64,000 bases of DNA from Indolivaga alginatilytica (GCF_003201355.1 NZ_QICL01000015.1:51264-115263), one strand, 5' to 3'. Shown: positions 1 to 9,538, counted from the first letter of the stretch. The notes: generated by a model not told the origin, from the letters alone. Program-made: numbers and translations.

Positions 1-1
1 T

Positions 2-829
2 GATTTATTGCTTGTCGACCCTCATACACCGATAGCCGACTTGATGGATGACAGGCTTATATCCCTGAACGCTGAAGATCCTCAAGAGGAAGCTATCAAG
101 GTATTCAAGATGAATAATCGGGTCGCTTTACCCGTTATAGCTTCTGACAAAACTTTGCTGGGTATTATTACCATTGACGATGTTTTGTGGCTTGCTGACG
201 AAGAGTATTCGGAAGATATGCAACGATTTGGAGCGAGTGGTACACTAGATGAACCCTATTTGGATGTTCCTCTCTACAAATTAATATGGAAGCGTGCAGG
301 CTGGTTAATTGTCTTATTTATTGGCGAATTATTGACAGCTTCAGTAATGCAATATTATGAAGACCAATTAGCTAAAGTAATCGTACTTGCGATGTTTCTC
401 CCTCTGATGATTTCAAGTGGGGGGAATAGCGGATCACAGGCTTCAACCCTTATTATCCAAGCAATGGCAGTTGGAGATGTACGCTTATCGCATTGGTGGC
501 GTGTATTCAGACGCGAAATTATTTCAGGGCTAAGTTTGGGTATCATATTGGGTATTATTGGTTTTATACGTATTTTCGTATGGCATTTCATATTCCCCCA
601 TTTATATGGTGATCATTGGATTATGGTAGCCAGCACGGTATCTTTATCTTTAGTTGGAATTGTACTCTGGGGTTCATTAATAGGCTCGATGCTTCCATTC
701 ATTTTGCGTAGATTAGGCGCCGATCCCGCCACATCATCAGCCCCTTTTGTTGCGACCATTGTCGATGTAACAGGACTTATTATATATCTGACTATTGCCA
801 GCATTATGTTTGGTTCGGTTCTCAGCTAA
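2..829 (+). CDS. mgtE: Magnesium transporter MgtE, C-terminal part (5' end outside window)
   Basis: The reading frame is open to the left edge, so this is the C-terminal part of a longer gene; the TTG near base 8 is internal. It begins inside a CBS domain (about residues 1-75, with the typical VALPVI and LLGIITIDDVL strands). It continues into a five-helix membrane domain carrying the MgtE signature SSGGNSGSQAS near residue 137. MgtE is a Mg2+ channel gated by cytosolic CBS domains sensing Mg2+. The stop codon TAA forms the first bases of a dispersed palindromic repeat that fills the gap to the next gene. Family assignment is firm; the N-terminal and first CBS domains are not visible. Confidence 0.93.
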   Translation, partial: DLLLVDPHTPIADLMDDRLISLNAEDPQEEAIKVFKMNNRVALPVIASDKTLLGIITIDDVLWLADEEYSEDMQRFGASGTLDEPYLDVPLYKLIWKRAGWLIVLFIGELLTASVMQYYEDQLAKVIVLAMFLPLMISSGGNSGSQASTLIIQAMAVGDVRLSHWWRVFRREIISGLSLGIILGIIGFIRIFVWHFIFPHLYGDHWIMVASTVSLSLVGIVLWGSLIGSMLPFILRRLGADPATSSAPFVATIVDVTGLIIYLTIASIMFGSVLS

Positions 830-888
830 GGTCTAAGACCTTTTTATTGCTTAAGATCATCTGATTACTATTCTCAAAAGTGAATAAG
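828..888 (+). repeat. Dispersed palindromic repeat, copy A (forward)
   Basis: Perfect palindrome AAGGTCTAAGACCTT at 828-842, followed by TTTTATTGCTT and an AT-rich arm reaching the next start codon. It overlaps the mgtE stop codon. One of about 14 related copies in the window. Confidence 0.8.
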
Positions 889-890
889 AT

Positions 891-1427
891 ATGAGTAAAA
901 AACAAGATAAGTTCAATGATGAAGATTTTGAACATAAATCATTCGAAATCGAAGGACGCACAGTAGAGTATAAGACTAAGATAGTAGATAAAGTTGAGCA
1001 AGACTTACTCAATCTGGGCGATAAAGATAAAGAGTTTATTGCATACAGTTTGGTTGATGCAGAAATTCTTCTTACTCAACTTAGTCCTCATAAAAATCTG
1101 TCGAACTACTCTGCACAAGACCTGGATGAGCTTATTTATTTATGGCTACATAGACGCAGCAGTTTTAAACATGTAAGTGAAGAGGAGTTTGTAAATGCCA
1201 TAGGTTCAGCATTCGGTCATTGCATGAATGAAGCATATGGTACTAAATGGACTATTATCAGTGATGAGTATGGAAACGATTTTGCATGTGTTTCTGAAAA
1301 TCCTGTATTTCAGACATTCCCTTTCAGCTCCATATGGAAAGCAATAGAACAGAACAGGGAGGGATCGCTACAAGCTATAATGGATTTAATCAAAAAGCAT
1401 TTAGATGATGGTTCTTTTGGAAGCTAA
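891..1427 (+). CDS. DUF3806-like protein of unknown function
   Basis: 178 aa, acidic, no signal peptide or membrane segment, so probably cytoplasmic. The C-terminal half (residues about 85-170) has the pattern I associate with DUF3806: a conserved FG near AIGSAFGHCMNEAYG, then TKWTIISDEYGND, a short strand, and a helix before the C-terminus. Function is unknown. It follows mgtE by 61 bases, all occupied by a repeat copy, and is probably co-transcribed with it. It is convergent with aspC; a bidirectional terminator at about 1465-1500 separates them. Family assignment is from memory of the pattern. Confidence 0.75.
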   Translation: MSKKQDKFNDEDFEHKSFEIEGRTVEYKTKIVDKVEQDLLNLGDKDKEFIAYSLVDAEILLTQLSPHKNLSNYSAQDLDELIYLWLHRRSSFKHVSEEEFVNAIGSAFGHCMNEAYGTKWTIISDEYGNDFACVSENPVFQTFPFSSIWKAIEQNREGSLQAIMDLIKKHLDDGSFGS

Positions 1428-1464
1428 GGTCGCAGACCTTTTTATTCCTTTAAGCAAATCATAT
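1426..1464 (+). repeat. Dispersed palindromic repeat, copy B (forward)
   Basis: AAGGTCGCAGACCTT at 1426-1440, then TTTATTCCTTTAAG. It overlaps the TAA stop of the 178-aa gene and leads into a terminator hairpin. Confidence 0.75.
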
Positions 1465-1500
1465 AAAAAAGCAAGAGTTTATTAAACTCTTGCTTTTTTA
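1465..1500. terminator. Bidirectional terminator between convergent genes
   Basis: Stem AGCAAGAGTTTA / TAAACTCTTGCT flanked by A-run and T-run, so it can work on both strands. It serves the 178-aa gene and aspC. Confidence 0.85.
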
Positions 1501-1511
1501 TATGTATAGAT

Positions 1512-1588
1512 TATTAAGTAAATGAAAGTATTTAATGATATCTTATACTTATTGGCTTATCTAGGTAATAAGGAAGTCTGCGACCTTA
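1512..1588 (-). repeat. Dispersed palindromic repeat, copy C (reads on minus, follows aspC)
   Basis: On the minus strand the aspC stop TAA runs into GGTCGCAGACTTCC, then TTATTACC, AAGTATAAG, TATCATTAAATACTTTC and ACTTAAT. This is close to the full element. With copy B it brackets the 160-base convergent gap as inverted ends. Confidence 0.8.
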
Positions 1589-2779
1589 TTTTAACTTAGC
1601 CAAAGTTTCTTTTACTCGTTTCAAAGCCTCTACAAGTAATTCATCTGCGGTTGCATATGAAAAACGAATACAGTTAGGAGCACCAAAAGCTTGTCCTGCA
1701 ACACAAGCAACATGTCCTTCTTCTAATAAGAACATTGCCAAGTCGCCTGAGTTCTCAATCTTTCTGCCATTAAATGATTTTCCGAAATAGAAAGAGCAAT
1801 CAGGAAATACATAAAAAGCTCCATCAGGTTTCTCTATGTTAAAGCCTTCGATTTCCGATGTTAGCTTATAAACTAAATCACGGCGACGCTCAAATGCTAC
1901 ACGCATAGTCTCTACACATGACTGATCGCCTGTGTAAGCCGCTTCTGCCGCTTTTTGAGTGATAGAAGATGGACCCGAGGTAACTTGTCCCTGTAACTTA
2001 TTACAAGCATCTGCTATCCATTTAGGAGCAGCAATCCATCCCAAACGCCATCCTGTCATTGCATAGCCTTTAGAAACGCCGTTAATAATTACAACTCTAT
2101 CTCTTACATTCTCAAATTGAGCAATACTTTCATGCTTACCTACATAATTAATATGCTCATATATTTCGTCTGCAAGAATGATAATATTCGGATGCTTTGC
2201 CAATACATTAGCCAGCCCCTCTAATTCTGACTTAGAATATATACTCCCTGTTGGATTAGAAGGTGAGCATAAAATTATAGCACGTGTTTTAGGTGTTATA
2301 GCATTTTCAAGTTGGGCAGCTGTTATCTTGAAATTTTGTTCTATGCCGGCAGAAACAATTACACTTGTTCCTTCGGCTAATTTTACCATTTCTATATAGC
2401 TAACCCAATATGGAGCAGGAATTATAACTTCATCTCCAGCATTTACAACGCTCAGCAAAGCATTATAAACCGATTGTTTTGCACCATTCGAACAAACGAT
2501 CTGCTCTGGTTGAAAGGTCAGGTTATTCTCTTTTTGCAATTTAGCACAAATAGCTTTACGTAAAGAAGGAAATCCGGTAACAGGGCTATAGAATGAAAAA
2601 TTATCCTCTATCGCTTTTTTCGCCGCTTCCTTGATGTGATCCGGAGTGTAAAAATCGGGCTCACCAACACTTAGATTAATAACATCAAAACCTTGAGCTT
2701 TCAGTTCTGAACTCTTCTGTGACATTGCCAATGTTTCGGATGCCGAAAGATTAGCGATACGATCTGCTACCTGTCCCAT
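1586..2779 (-). CDS. aspC: Aspartate aminotransferase (PLP fold type I)
   Basis: 397 aa, the usual length of type Ib aspartate aminotransferases, which interconvert aspartate/2-oxoglutarate and oxaloacetate/glutamate in the cytoplasm using pyridoxal phosphate. Visible motifs are NGAKQSVYNAL (cofactor phosphate region, about 98), SPSNPTGS (about 173), ADEIYEHINY (about 203) and VSKGYAMTGWRLGW (about 235), which holds the Schiff-base lysine. The start is the ATG giving MGQVADRIANLS, standard for the subfamily. It follows ribBA by 127 bases on the same strand. Related enzymes acting on aromatic or prephenate substrates cannot be excluded by motif alone. Confidence 0.92.
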   Translation of the reverse strand: MGQVADRIANLSASETLAMSQKSSELKAQGFDVINLSVGEPDFYTPDHIKEAAKKAIEDNFSFYSPVTGFPSLRKAICAKLQKENNLTFQPEQIVCSNGAKQSVYNALLSVVNAGDEVIIPAPYWVSYIEMVKLAEGTSVIVSAGIEQNFKITAAQLENAITPKTRAIILCSPSNPTGSIYSKSELEGLANVLAKHPNIIILADEIYEHINYVGKHESIAQFENVRDRVVIINGVSKGYAMTGWRLGWIAAPKWIADACNKLQGQVTSGPSSITQKAAEAAYTGDQSCVETMRVAFERRRDLVYKLTSEIEGFNIEKPDGAFYVFPDCSFYFGKSFNGRKIENSGDLAMFLLEEGHVACVAGQAFGAPNCIRFSYATADELLVEALKRVKETLAKLK

Positions 2780-2905
2780 TTTAATTATTCTTCTTTATTT
2801 GTATTTTTCTAGTTTATATATTAAGTAATCCTTAGTAATGTAGATTGCTATATTTTAAGTCTCTCTTAATTATTCTTTTGAAGTAATAAAAAGAAAGTTA
2901 TGATC

Positions 2906-4123
2906 TCAATCTAAATTATGCAAAATATGCCCCATTTTATCTTTCTTGGTCTTCATATAAGCTTCATTATACTTATTAGGAGTAATTTCGATAGGCACAT
3001 TTCCAACAACCTCTAATCCAAAAGATTCAAGACCGACTCGTTTTATCGGATTGTTAGTTAATAAACGCATTTTTTTCACATTCAAGTCACGAAGTATTGC
3101 AGCTCCTACACCATAATCGCGTTCGTCAGCTTGATAACCCAAATGTAGATTTGCATCTACCGTATCCAGACCTTCTTCTTGAAGTTTATAAGCCTGCATT
3201 TTAGCCATCAGACCAATACCTCGTCCCTCTTGATTTAGATAAACAATTACGCCTTTACCTTCTTTTTGAATCATTTCCATTGATTTGTGAAGTTGTTCAC
3301 CACATTCACAACGTTTCGATCCAAAAATATCTCCGGTCATACATGAAGAATGCACTCTTACCAAAATAGGCTCATCAGCTTCCCATGTACCTTTTATTAA
3401 AGCAATATGCTCCAAACCATTCGATTTTTGTTTAAAAGGAATCAGATGAAAATCGCCATGTTCTGTGGGCATATTCACTTCAGCACCTCTTTCAATCAAA
3501 GACTCACGGCATAATCTGTATTTAACCAGATCAGCCACTGATATTATCTTAAGACCAAAGTCTTTTGAAAATTTCATTAATTCGGGAAGACGAGCCATTT
3601 CTCCATCTTCTTTCTTTATTTCGATCAAAACACCTGCCGGATATAGTCCCGCCAGTTTTGCTAAATCCACAGCAGCTTCGGTATGACCAATACGACTCAA
3701 AACTCCTTTGTCTCTTGCTCGTAGAGGAAACACGTGTCCGGGACGTCCCAGATCTTCTGCTTTTGTTTCTGCTTTAGCCAAAGCTAAAATAGTTTGAGAT
3801 CTGTCGAATGACGAAATACCCGTAGTACAACCATGTCCCAATAAATCAACTGATACAGTAAATGGAGTAGCATGTACTGATGTGTTACTAGTAACCATCA
3901 TAGGTAGATCCAATTCATCACATCTTTCTCCGGTCAATGGAACACAAAGAAGTCCCTTAGCATGAGTCTCCATAAAATTTACCTTCTCAGGGGTAATTGC
4001 TTCTGCAGCAATAATCAGGTCACCTTCATTTTCACGGTCTTCGTCATCAACCACGACCACAAAGTTCCCTTTTTTTATTTCTTCTATCGCTTCTTCGATA
4101 GTATCTAACTTTATCTCCAACAT
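2906..4123 (-). CDS. ribBA: Bifunctional riboflavin enzyme RibBA: DHBP synthase / GTP cyclohydrolase II
   Basis: 405 aa in two domains. Residues 1 to about 203 are 3,4-dihydroxy-2-butanone 4-phosphate synthase ([10 protein letters not shown] acidic loop, [25 protein letters not shown]). Residues about 205-405 are GTP cyclohydrolase II, with the zinc cysteines in [20 protein letters not shown] (about 257-276) and the NQEGRGIGL loop. The two halves supply both precursors of riboflavin, from ribulose 5-phosphate and GTP. It starts six bases after the LptF/G-type permease stop, so the two are surely co-transcribed. No FMN riboswitch is seen, as expected for an internal operon gene. Confidence 0.96.
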   Translation of the reverse strand: MLEIKLDTIEEAIEEIKKGNFVVVVDDEDRENEGDLIIAAEAITPEKVNFMETHAKGLLCVPLTGERCDELDLPMMVTSNTSVHATPFTVSVDLLGHGCTTGISSFDRSQTILALAKAETKAEDLGRPGHVFPLRARDKGVLSRIGHTEAAVDLAKLAGLYPAGVLIEIKKEDGEMARLPELMKFSKDFGLKIISVADLVKYRLCRESLIERGAEVNMPTEHGDFHLIPFKQKSNGLEHIALIKGTWEADEPILVRVHSSCMTGDIFGSKRCECGEQLHKSMEMIQKEGKGVIVYLNQEGRGIGLMAKMQAYKLQEEGLDTVDANLHLGYQADERDYGVGAAILRDLNVKKMRLLTNNPIKRVGLESFGLEVVGNVPIEITPNKYNEAYMKTKKDKMGHILHNLD

Positions 4124-4129
4124 AATATC

Positions 4130-5956
4130 TTAAATATTTATTGTTATTTTCTGCGTTTGTTCTGATTGGAATAACTTTTTCATCTTATTCCTTTGTAAAA
4201 GGTAAAGAACACAATAAAACGGTATCCCAATTGTGAAATTTAAAATGATATTTGACATTTCGATCTTCTCTTTTAATCGAGAATAAAACTCCTGCCGTGT
4301 AAAAAATATCTCAATAAGTAGAAATAAATATAATATGCCACTTATCCATTGTAGAACCGAAAAGGTGGAATCTATAAAACCCTTTGTAAATATGCGTATA
4401 GCAGAAATTACTATAAAAACAGCAAATACCTTCAAAGCATCTTTAGCCCACTTATTGTAATTAGAATAAAGCTGTTCAACAGTCATCAAACTACGATCCC
4501 CAAACACCTTTACATAATAGTTTCGATAAGCATCAGCATTAAATAGGGCAGAGTCGTTTATCGCTTTATAGGTTATAAATACACCTAACGGGAATAATAT
4601 AAAGGAACTCAGCCAAACTCCCTGCCATACAGCCCAAACACCATCCCTTGCCATTTTATACCCCAGATTATCTATTATGTAATAAATAATAAATAGGATA
4701 ACGGATACCACAACAGGCATTCCTAACCCTCCTTTTCGTATGATTGCACCTAAGGGGGCACCAATAAAAAAGAAGACTAAGCAAGCAAACGATAAGGTAA
4801 ATTTACGCTGCAGTTCTACATTATGCTGTCGTATCTTTTTTTGAGTATCGATCTTAGAAATCGAACGAAACATAAAATCGTTCTTATTGGCTTCGGCTCT
4901 AGACATAGCATCGGTATATATGCTTGTCTTTTCTGTAGGAGAAAGAGAATTCATCACAGAATCGAGGCTATATACAAATGCCGTATTATTTTCTTCTTTT
5001 ATATTTGTGGTATCTGCATGATAGTTATTGCGATACGACAAATAGGTATAATTAAGCATGACCTTCCGGTCGTTTATATTCAAACTGTCTACTATGATTG
5101 TAAGTGAATCTATAGACGCTCTCAATTGTGATGCATTTTTGGCTATCTGGGTTCCATCCATAGCCGATTCGTCCATCCTGTTAAAATTGGCATCGAAAGG
5201 AATAATAACCTGCCTTTCTTTAAAGTTCTCACGACTGTACGGTACAAATTTATCATTTCGAACAACCGACCTATCGTCTAAACCCGATTGTTTAAAATTT
5301 GAAAATTGTTGTCCATAAAACAGATTTAACTGTAAGTAGTCTTTATTGGAAGACATTTTCATTTTGGCTGAATCACAAACAATCACAGCCATATTATCAA
5401 AGCCTTTAGATACATCATAAATCATTACATCCCGCAATGTACCTGTTTCTTTATCTTTTGTTTTTACAAAAATATTATAGTTCTCTATGCCAGAGTAGAA
5501 AGAACCTTCGGGGATATCCAGTTCGGGCGATTTTTGCCTTACCGAAATCATTAAAGACCTAAGCTTAACATTAATCTTAGGAATAATATTATTTTGGAAG
5601 AAGAAAGCCCCTACACAAATAAATACCATAAGTATAATCAGTGGGCGCATGGCTTTGAGTAAAGATATACCGGCAGCCTTTATAGCCAGTAACTCATAGC
5701 GCTCTCCTAGATTACCAAAGGTCATTAAAGAAGCCAGTAATATAGCCAAAGGCAATGCCATAGGCACCAATGATAGCGCAGCATATGTAAATAGCTCGGC
5801 AAGCACATGGGTTTCGAGTCCTTTACCAACCATATCCTCAACGTACTTCCAAAGAAACTGCATCAATATAATAAACAAAGAAATGGCAAATGTCATGAAA
5901 AACACCGGCACAAATGTCTGTAATATATATATGTATAAACGTTTTATACCCAACAT
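4130..5956 (-). CDS. LptF/LptG (YjgP/YjgQ) family permease, long Bacteroidetes form
   Basis: 608 aa inner-membrane protein. Residues about 1-115 contain three membrane helices, including the family-typical stretch LGERYELLAIKAAGISLLKAMRPL. A long periplasmic beta-rich region follows (about 120-375), then helices about 385-475 (LSFACLVFFFIGAPLGAIIRKGGLG is typical). The last 110 residues add further helices, making it much longer than E. coli LptF (366 aa). The family links the LptB ATPase to the periplasmic LptC/A bridge for LPS export. Whether this is LptF, LptG or a single protein doing both jobs cannot be told. It heads an operon with ribBA; a TAACTTTG box lies 25 bases upstream. Confidence 0.85.
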   Translation of the reverse strand: MLGIKRLYIYILQTFVPVFFMTFAISLFIILMQFLWKYVEDMVGKGLETHVLAELFTYAALSLVPMALPLAILLASLMTFGNLGERYELLAIKAAGISLLKAMRPLIILMVFICVGAFFFQNNIIPKINVKLRSLMISVRQKSPELDIPEGSFYSGIENYNIFVKTKDKETGTLRDVMIYDVSKGFDNMAVIVCDSAKMKMSSNKDYLQLNLFYGQQFSNFKQSGLDDRSVVRNDKFVPYSRENFKERQVIIPFDANFNRMDESAMDGTQIAKNASQLRASIDSLTIIVDSLNINDRKVMLNYTYLSYRNNYHADTTNIKEENNTAFVYSLDSVMNSLSPTEKTSIYTDAMSRAEANKNDFMFRSISKIDTQKKIRQHNVELQRKFTLSFACLVFFFIGAPLGAIIRKGGLGMPVVVSVILFIIYYIIDNLGYKMARDGVWAVWQGVWLSSFILFPLGVFITYKAINDSALFNADAYRNYYVKVFGDRSLMTVEQLYSNYNKWAKDALKVFAVFIVISAIRIFTKGFIDSTFSVLQWISGILYLFLLIEIFFTRQEFYSRLKEKIEMSNIILNFTIGIPFYCVLYLLQRNKMKKLFQSEQTQKITINI

Positions 5957-5980
5957 TAAACTCTATCTTATTTACAAGAA

Positions 5981-5988
5981 CAAAGTTA
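5981..5988 (-). promoter_or_regulatory. Putative Bacteroidetes -7 box for the LptF/G-ribBA operon
   Basis: On the minus strand TAACTTTG matches TAnnTTTG and leaves a leader of under 30 bases. No clear -33 TTTG is seen. Confidence 0.5.
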
Positions 5989-6011
5989 GTAAAAAAAAGC
6001 TGCTAAAAAAC

Positions 6012-6043
6012 AGAAAAGAGATAGTATAAACTATCTCTTTTCT
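6012..6043 (-). terminator. Terminator of the RRM gene
   Basis: Stem AGAAAAGAGATAGT / ACTATCTCTTTTCT immediately after the RRM coding region on the minus strand. Confidence 0.8.
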
Positions 6044-6070
6044 TATGGCTTTATATAAATATTCTAAATA

Positions 6071-6430
6071 TTAATATCTTTCACGATTGAAACCGCCGCC
6101 ACCTGAGTTACCACCTCTTCTGTTGCCACCGCCACCGAATCCGCCGCCAGAATTGCTTCTACGAGGACCACCTGCGCCACCACCTTCAGTTCTTGGACGT
6201 GCTACTGATACAGAAATAGTTCTGCCATCATACTCAGCACCGTTCAACTCATCGATAGCTTTTTGACCTGAAGCTTCGTCATTCATTTCAACGAAACCGT
6301 AACCTTTAGAACGACCAGTTTCTCTGTCCATAATAACTTTAGCAGAAGCAATCTCTCCGTATTCTCCAAATAAATCGTTTAGGTCAGCATCTGTAATACT
6401 ATAGCTTAAACCTGCAATAAAAATGTTCAT
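6071..6430 (-). CDS. Small RNA-binding protein, RRM plus glycine/arginine tail
   Basis: 119 aa. Residues 1-80 form one RNA recognition motif with RNP2 (NIFIAGL, 2-8) and RNP1 (KGYGFVEM, about 42-49). Residues about 82-119 are a Gly/Arg/Ser-rich tail. Such single-RRM proteins are abundant RNA chaperone-like proteins in Bacteroidetes, sometimes cold-induced, acting in the cytoplasm on mRNA. The leader is unusually long (about 125 bases from a putative TACATTTG box at 6559-6566), leaving room for post-transcriptional control. Monocistronic: own promoter and own terminator. Confidence 0.92.
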   Translation of the reverse strand: MNIFIAGLSYSITDADLNDLFGEYGEIASAKVIMDRETGRSKGYGFVEMNDEASGQKAIDELNGAEYDGRTISVSVARPRTEGGGAGGPRRSNSGGGFGGGGNRRGGNSGGGGFNRERY

Positions 6431-6558
6431 AAAAAAATGTAATTAAAAAAAAATAAATAATTGTGTTTAGCAAAGAACCAAATTCAGAGAGACTATACTA
6501 ACCAAGATACTTGAGAAAGAAATTAAACCCATCTGTCTAAAAATTACTTATGCACTCG

Positions 6559-6566
6559 CAAATGTA
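6559..6566 (-). promoter_or_regulatory. Putative -7 box for the RRM gene
   Basis: Minus-strand TACATTTG followed by CGAG. It predicts a leader of about 125 bases. Confidence 0.5.
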
Positions 6567-6693
6567 ATAATAAATTTGAGAACTTATGTATTTACGGGAT
6601 AAATAAGCAACCCACTTCCAAGTTTTAACTAAACCCTACAATTTTAGAATTTAATTAACATTATTTTAATAGCCGACTATATTCTACAACAAT

Positions 6694-6701
6694 TACTTTT
6701 G
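6694..6701 (+). promoter_or_regulatory. Putative -7 box for ybaK
   Basis: TACTTTTG 33 bases before the start codon; no convincing -33 element. Confidence 0.45.
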
Positions 6702-6733
6702 CCATATATTCATTCTATAATAAATATTCGAAG

Positions 6734-7219
6734 ATGAAGATAAACAAAACAAATGCAGCCAGATTACTGGACAAAATAAAGGTCAACTACGCACTCATAT
6801 CCTATGAGGTAGATGAATCGGATCTGAGTGCGATTCATGTTGCCGAACAATTAAACGAACCCATAGAACAGCTGTTTAAAACATTGGTTCTTAAAGGTGA
6901 CAAATCAGGATATTTTGTTTGCATAATTCCCGGAGCAGAGGAGCTTGATTTGAAACTTGCCGCCAAAGCCTCAGGAAACAAAAGCTGCCATATGATCCTC
7001 ATGAAAGACCTCTTGGAAATAACGGGGTATATTAGGGGCGCATGTTCTCCTATCGGAATGAAAAAGAAATATCCCATGTACATCCATTCTACTTGCGAAG
7101 ATTTCGATTTCATTTACATCAGTGCGGGACAGAGAGGTTTACAAATAAAAATAGCTCCGGCAGACCTTTTGAAGGCTATCGAAGCTACAGTTTGCACACT
7201 ATGTATTCAAGAAGAATAA
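6734..7219 (+). CDS. ybaK: Cys-tRNA(Pro) / Cys-tRNA(Cys) deacylase, YbaK type
   Basis: 161 aa, the normal size. It is a trans-editing enzyme that hydrolyses Cys mischarged on tRNA(Pro). Family features visible: EQLFKTLVLKGDK (about 41-54, with the conserved lysine), FVCIIPGAEELDLKLAAKA (about 60-78), and the glycine loop YIRGACSPIGMKKKYP (about 98-113). Single gene, convergent with the CPA1 antiporter, the stops being only five bases apart. Confidence 0.92.
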   Translation: MKINKTNAARLLDKIKVNYALISYEVDESDLSAIHVAEQLNEPIEQLFKTLVLKGDKSGYFVCIIPGAEELDLKLAAKASGNKSCHMILMKDLLEITGYIRGACSPIGMKKKYPMYIHSTCEDFDFIYISAGQRGLQIKIAPADLLKAIEATVCTLCIQEE

Positions 7220-7224
7220 CTAAT

Positions 7225-8490
7225 CTATGAAATTTTTATTTTCTTTGCCAGCTTACCTATAGTCAAACCCTGAACTATAATAGAAAATACTACTACAAAG
7301 TAAGTTGCGGCTATAAGCACTTGTTTAAAGGGGCCTTCGGCTATAGAAAGAGCCAAAGCAATAGAAACTCCACCGCGAAGACCTCCCCAAACGAGTATCT
7401 TTATAGTTCCACTGGAGAACTTCTCTTTAAACGGAATTATCAGTGTAGGTATTTTTATTGATATATATCGGGCAAATAAGACAACTACAATACAAATACA
7501 GCCTATCAACCAATAATTATGAAGATTAGGGATAAGAAGCAACTCGAATCCTATAAAAAGGAATAAGATAGCATTAAACACTTCGTCCAACAACTCCCAA
7601 AAATGACCGACATGATTGGTTGTCACGATTTCTTCATTTTCTTTTCGCTTCCTTTTAGACTCCCCTATAATAAGACCGGCAGCAACCATCGCCAAAGGTC
7701 CTGAGATATGCATCGCATGAACAATCAACGAACCACCCATAACAACCGACAATGTTATTAAGACCGAAACTTTATAATCATTCGCTGTTCTCATTGCCCT
7801 AGCGGCGACATAACCAAGCAAAAGACCTACAAGAAACCCTCCAAGTGCCTCCTTTATAAATAACCATGCTATATTGGTTATAGACAAATCTATTGATTCG
7901 CCTTGTGCCAATTTTAATATGACTGCAAAAACCACAACTGCAACACCATCATTAAAGAGTGATTCACCTGCAACTTTAGTTTCCACAGACTTCGATACAT
8001 TTGCCTGTTTCAAAATACTTAATACGGCAATAGGATCGGTAGGTGAAATTAATGAACCAAAAAGTAAACAGTATATAAAGGGAATCTCCAAATGCAAATC
8101 GACCATTGGCAGCAATCTGTTTAACAGAAAGTACAGAGCAAAGCCAATTACAAATGTGGAGATAATAACACTCAATGTCGAAAAGATAATAACGGGTAAC
8201 CGCTGTTCTTTCAAATCAGTTATATTGATATGTATAGCTCCTGCAAAAAGCAAGAAATTAAGCATACCATTCATCAATATCTCTGAAAAATTAAGGCTTC
8301 CTATCAATGTCGAAAAATCCTGCAAAGGTCCTGTGGTTACCAAATTTCCAATAAAAACCAATAATATAGAAACAATCATAGCAATAACCATGATGCCGAT
8401 AGTTGCGGGCAACTTTAAGAATCTTACATTCACGTAAGAGAAAATCGTTGCAATAACTATAAGAATAGAAAATGAATAGTATAATTCCAT
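7225..8490 (-). CDS. Sodium (or potassium)/proton antiporter, CPA1/NhaP family
   Basis: 421 aa with about 12-13 predicted membrane helices across the whole length and only short tails. Family motifs: SPTDPIAVLSILK (about 150), the ion-binding ESLFNDGVAVVVF (about 175), and WGGLRGGVSIALALS near residue 370. It exchanges cytoplasmic Na+ or K+ for external H+ in the inner membrane. It has its own well-formed promoter (TTG, 19 bases, TATATTTG on the minus strand). Ion specificity cannot be told. Confidence 0.9.
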   Translation of the reverse strand: MELYYSFSILIVIATIFSYVNVRFLKLPATIGIMVIAMIVSILLVFIGNLVTTGPLQDFSTLIGSLNFSEILMNGMLNFLLFAGAIHINITDLKEQRLPVIIFSTLSVIISTFVIGFALYFLLNRLLPMVDLHLEIPFIYCLLFGSLISPTDPIAVLSILKQANVSKSVETKVAGESLFNDGVAVVVFAVILKLAQGESIDLSITNIAWLFIKEALGGFLVGLLLGYVAARAMRTANDYKVSVLITLSVVMGGSLIVHAMHISGPLAMVAAGLIIGESKRKRKENEEIVTTNHVGHFWELLDEVFNAILFLFIGFELLLIPNLHNYWLIGCICIVVVLFARYISIKIPTLIIPFKEKFSSGTIKILVWGGLRGGVSIALALSIAEGPFKQVLIAATYFVVVFSIIVQGLTIGKLAKKIKIS

Positions 8491-8530
8491 TTATGACATT
8501 TTTAAGGGGTAAAAAAGGAAGTTTGTCACA

Positions 8531-8560
8531 CAAATATAATAAAAAACAGTTTTTTAACAA
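8531..8560 (-). promoter_or_regulatory. Putative promoter of the CPA1 antiporter
   Basis: Minus strand: TTG at 8560-8558, 19-base spacer, TATATTTG at 8538-8531, matching the Bacteroidetes -33/-7 pattern. Confidence 0.65.
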
Positions 8561-8582
8561 GTAGTATTTTTGTTTTGTGATA

Positions 8583-8616
8583 AAAAAAAGGGATTGCTGT
8601 TCTAGCAATCCCTTTA
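8583..8616 (-). terminator. Terminator of the sigma factor gene
   Basis: Stem AAAGGGATTGCT / AGCAATCCCTTT with a long T-run on the minus strand. Confidence 0.88.
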
Positions 8617-8639
8617 TATATTTTGAGTATCAGGTTTTC

Positions 8640-9500
8640 TCAACCTAAATAACCCTTCAGTAATTTACTTCTCGAATTTTGGCGTAATCGTTTGATTGCC
8701 TTTTCTTTTATTTGTCTAACACGCTCACGCGTAAGCTGGAATTTGTCTCCAATTTCTTCTAATGTCATCTCCTGACACCCTATACCAAAAAACATTTTGA
8801 TAATATCGCTTTCCCTTTCGGTCAAAGTAGATAGGGCTCTTTCGATTTCCTGTTGAAGAGATTCGTTCATCAATGCACGGTCTGCAATAGGAGCATCATC
8901 ATTCACTAATACATCAAGTAAGCTATTATCTTCGCCTTCTACAAACGGAGCATCCATTGAAATATGACGGCCTGACACCTTTAAAGAATCGGAAATTTTA
9001 TCAACCGGAATATCCAATTGTTCTGCCAATTCCTCTGGTGAGGGCTTACGTTCATTTTCTTGCTCAAATTTGGAGAAAGCTTTGCTGATTTTATTTAGCG
9101 AACCTACCTGATTCAAAGGAAGGCGTACTATACGCGACTGCTCAGCTAATGCTTGCAAAATAGATTGACGAATCCACCAAACAGCATAACTGATAAATTT
9201 AAAACCTCTGGTTTCATCAAATTTTTCAGCTGCTTTTATCAAACCTAAATTCCCTTCATTAATAAGGTCAGGTAAGCTCAATCCTTGGTTTTGGTATTGT
9301 TTTGCTACTGATACTACAAAACGAAGATTAGCCCGTGTAAGTTTCTCCAACGCTGCTCTATCTCCTCGCTTTATGGCCTGAGCCAACTCCACCTCTTCTT
9401 CTACAGTGATAAGATCCTCACGACCAATCTCTTGAAGATACTTATCCAAAGATGCACTCTCTCGATTTGTTATCGATTTTGTAATCTTTAACTGTCTCAT
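8640..9500 (-). CDS. rpoD: Primary RNA polymerase sigma factor (sigma-70, Bacteroidetes type)
   Basis: 286 aa, lacking region 1.1 and the non-conserved insert, as usual for the Bacteroidetes housekeeping sigma. Regions in order: 1.2 ([13 protein letters not shown], about 18), 2 ([36 protein letters not shown], then [13 protein letters not shown] near 105), 3, and region 4 with a helix-turn-helix ([23 protein letters not shown], about 245-267). It directs transcription from TAnnTTTG-type promoters, many of which are visible in this window. Its own gene has such a box (TACCTTTG) about 40 bases upstream. Confidence 0.96.
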   Translation of the reverse strand: MRQLKITKSITNRESASLDKYLQEIGREDLITVEEEVELAQAIKRGDRAALEKLTRANLRFVVSVAKQYQNQGLSLPDLINEGNLGLIKAAEKFDETRGFKFISYAVWWIRQSILQALAEQSRIVRLPLNQVGSLNKISKAFSKFEQENERKPSPEELAEQLDIPVDKISDSLKVSGRHISMDAPFVEGEDNSLLDVLVNDDAPIADRALMNESLQQEIERALSTLTERESDIIKMFFGIGCQEMTLEEIGDKFQLTRERVRQIKEKAIKRLRQNSRSKLLKGYLG

Positions 9501-9538
9501 TTATTCGCTTTAAATATTAATTTTCTCAAACAAGTGTG

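Larger units (their letters stand above)
6431..6733. other. Divergent intergenic region, RRM gene / ybaK
   Basis: About 300 bases with no gene. It holds two putative promoters facing outward and the long AT-rich leader of the RRM gene. Confidence 0.6.

Noticed and set aside
7874..8437. 187-codon frame antisense to the CPA1 antiporter
   Set aside because: It is the mirror of a well-supported membrane protein gene and has no recognisable domain.
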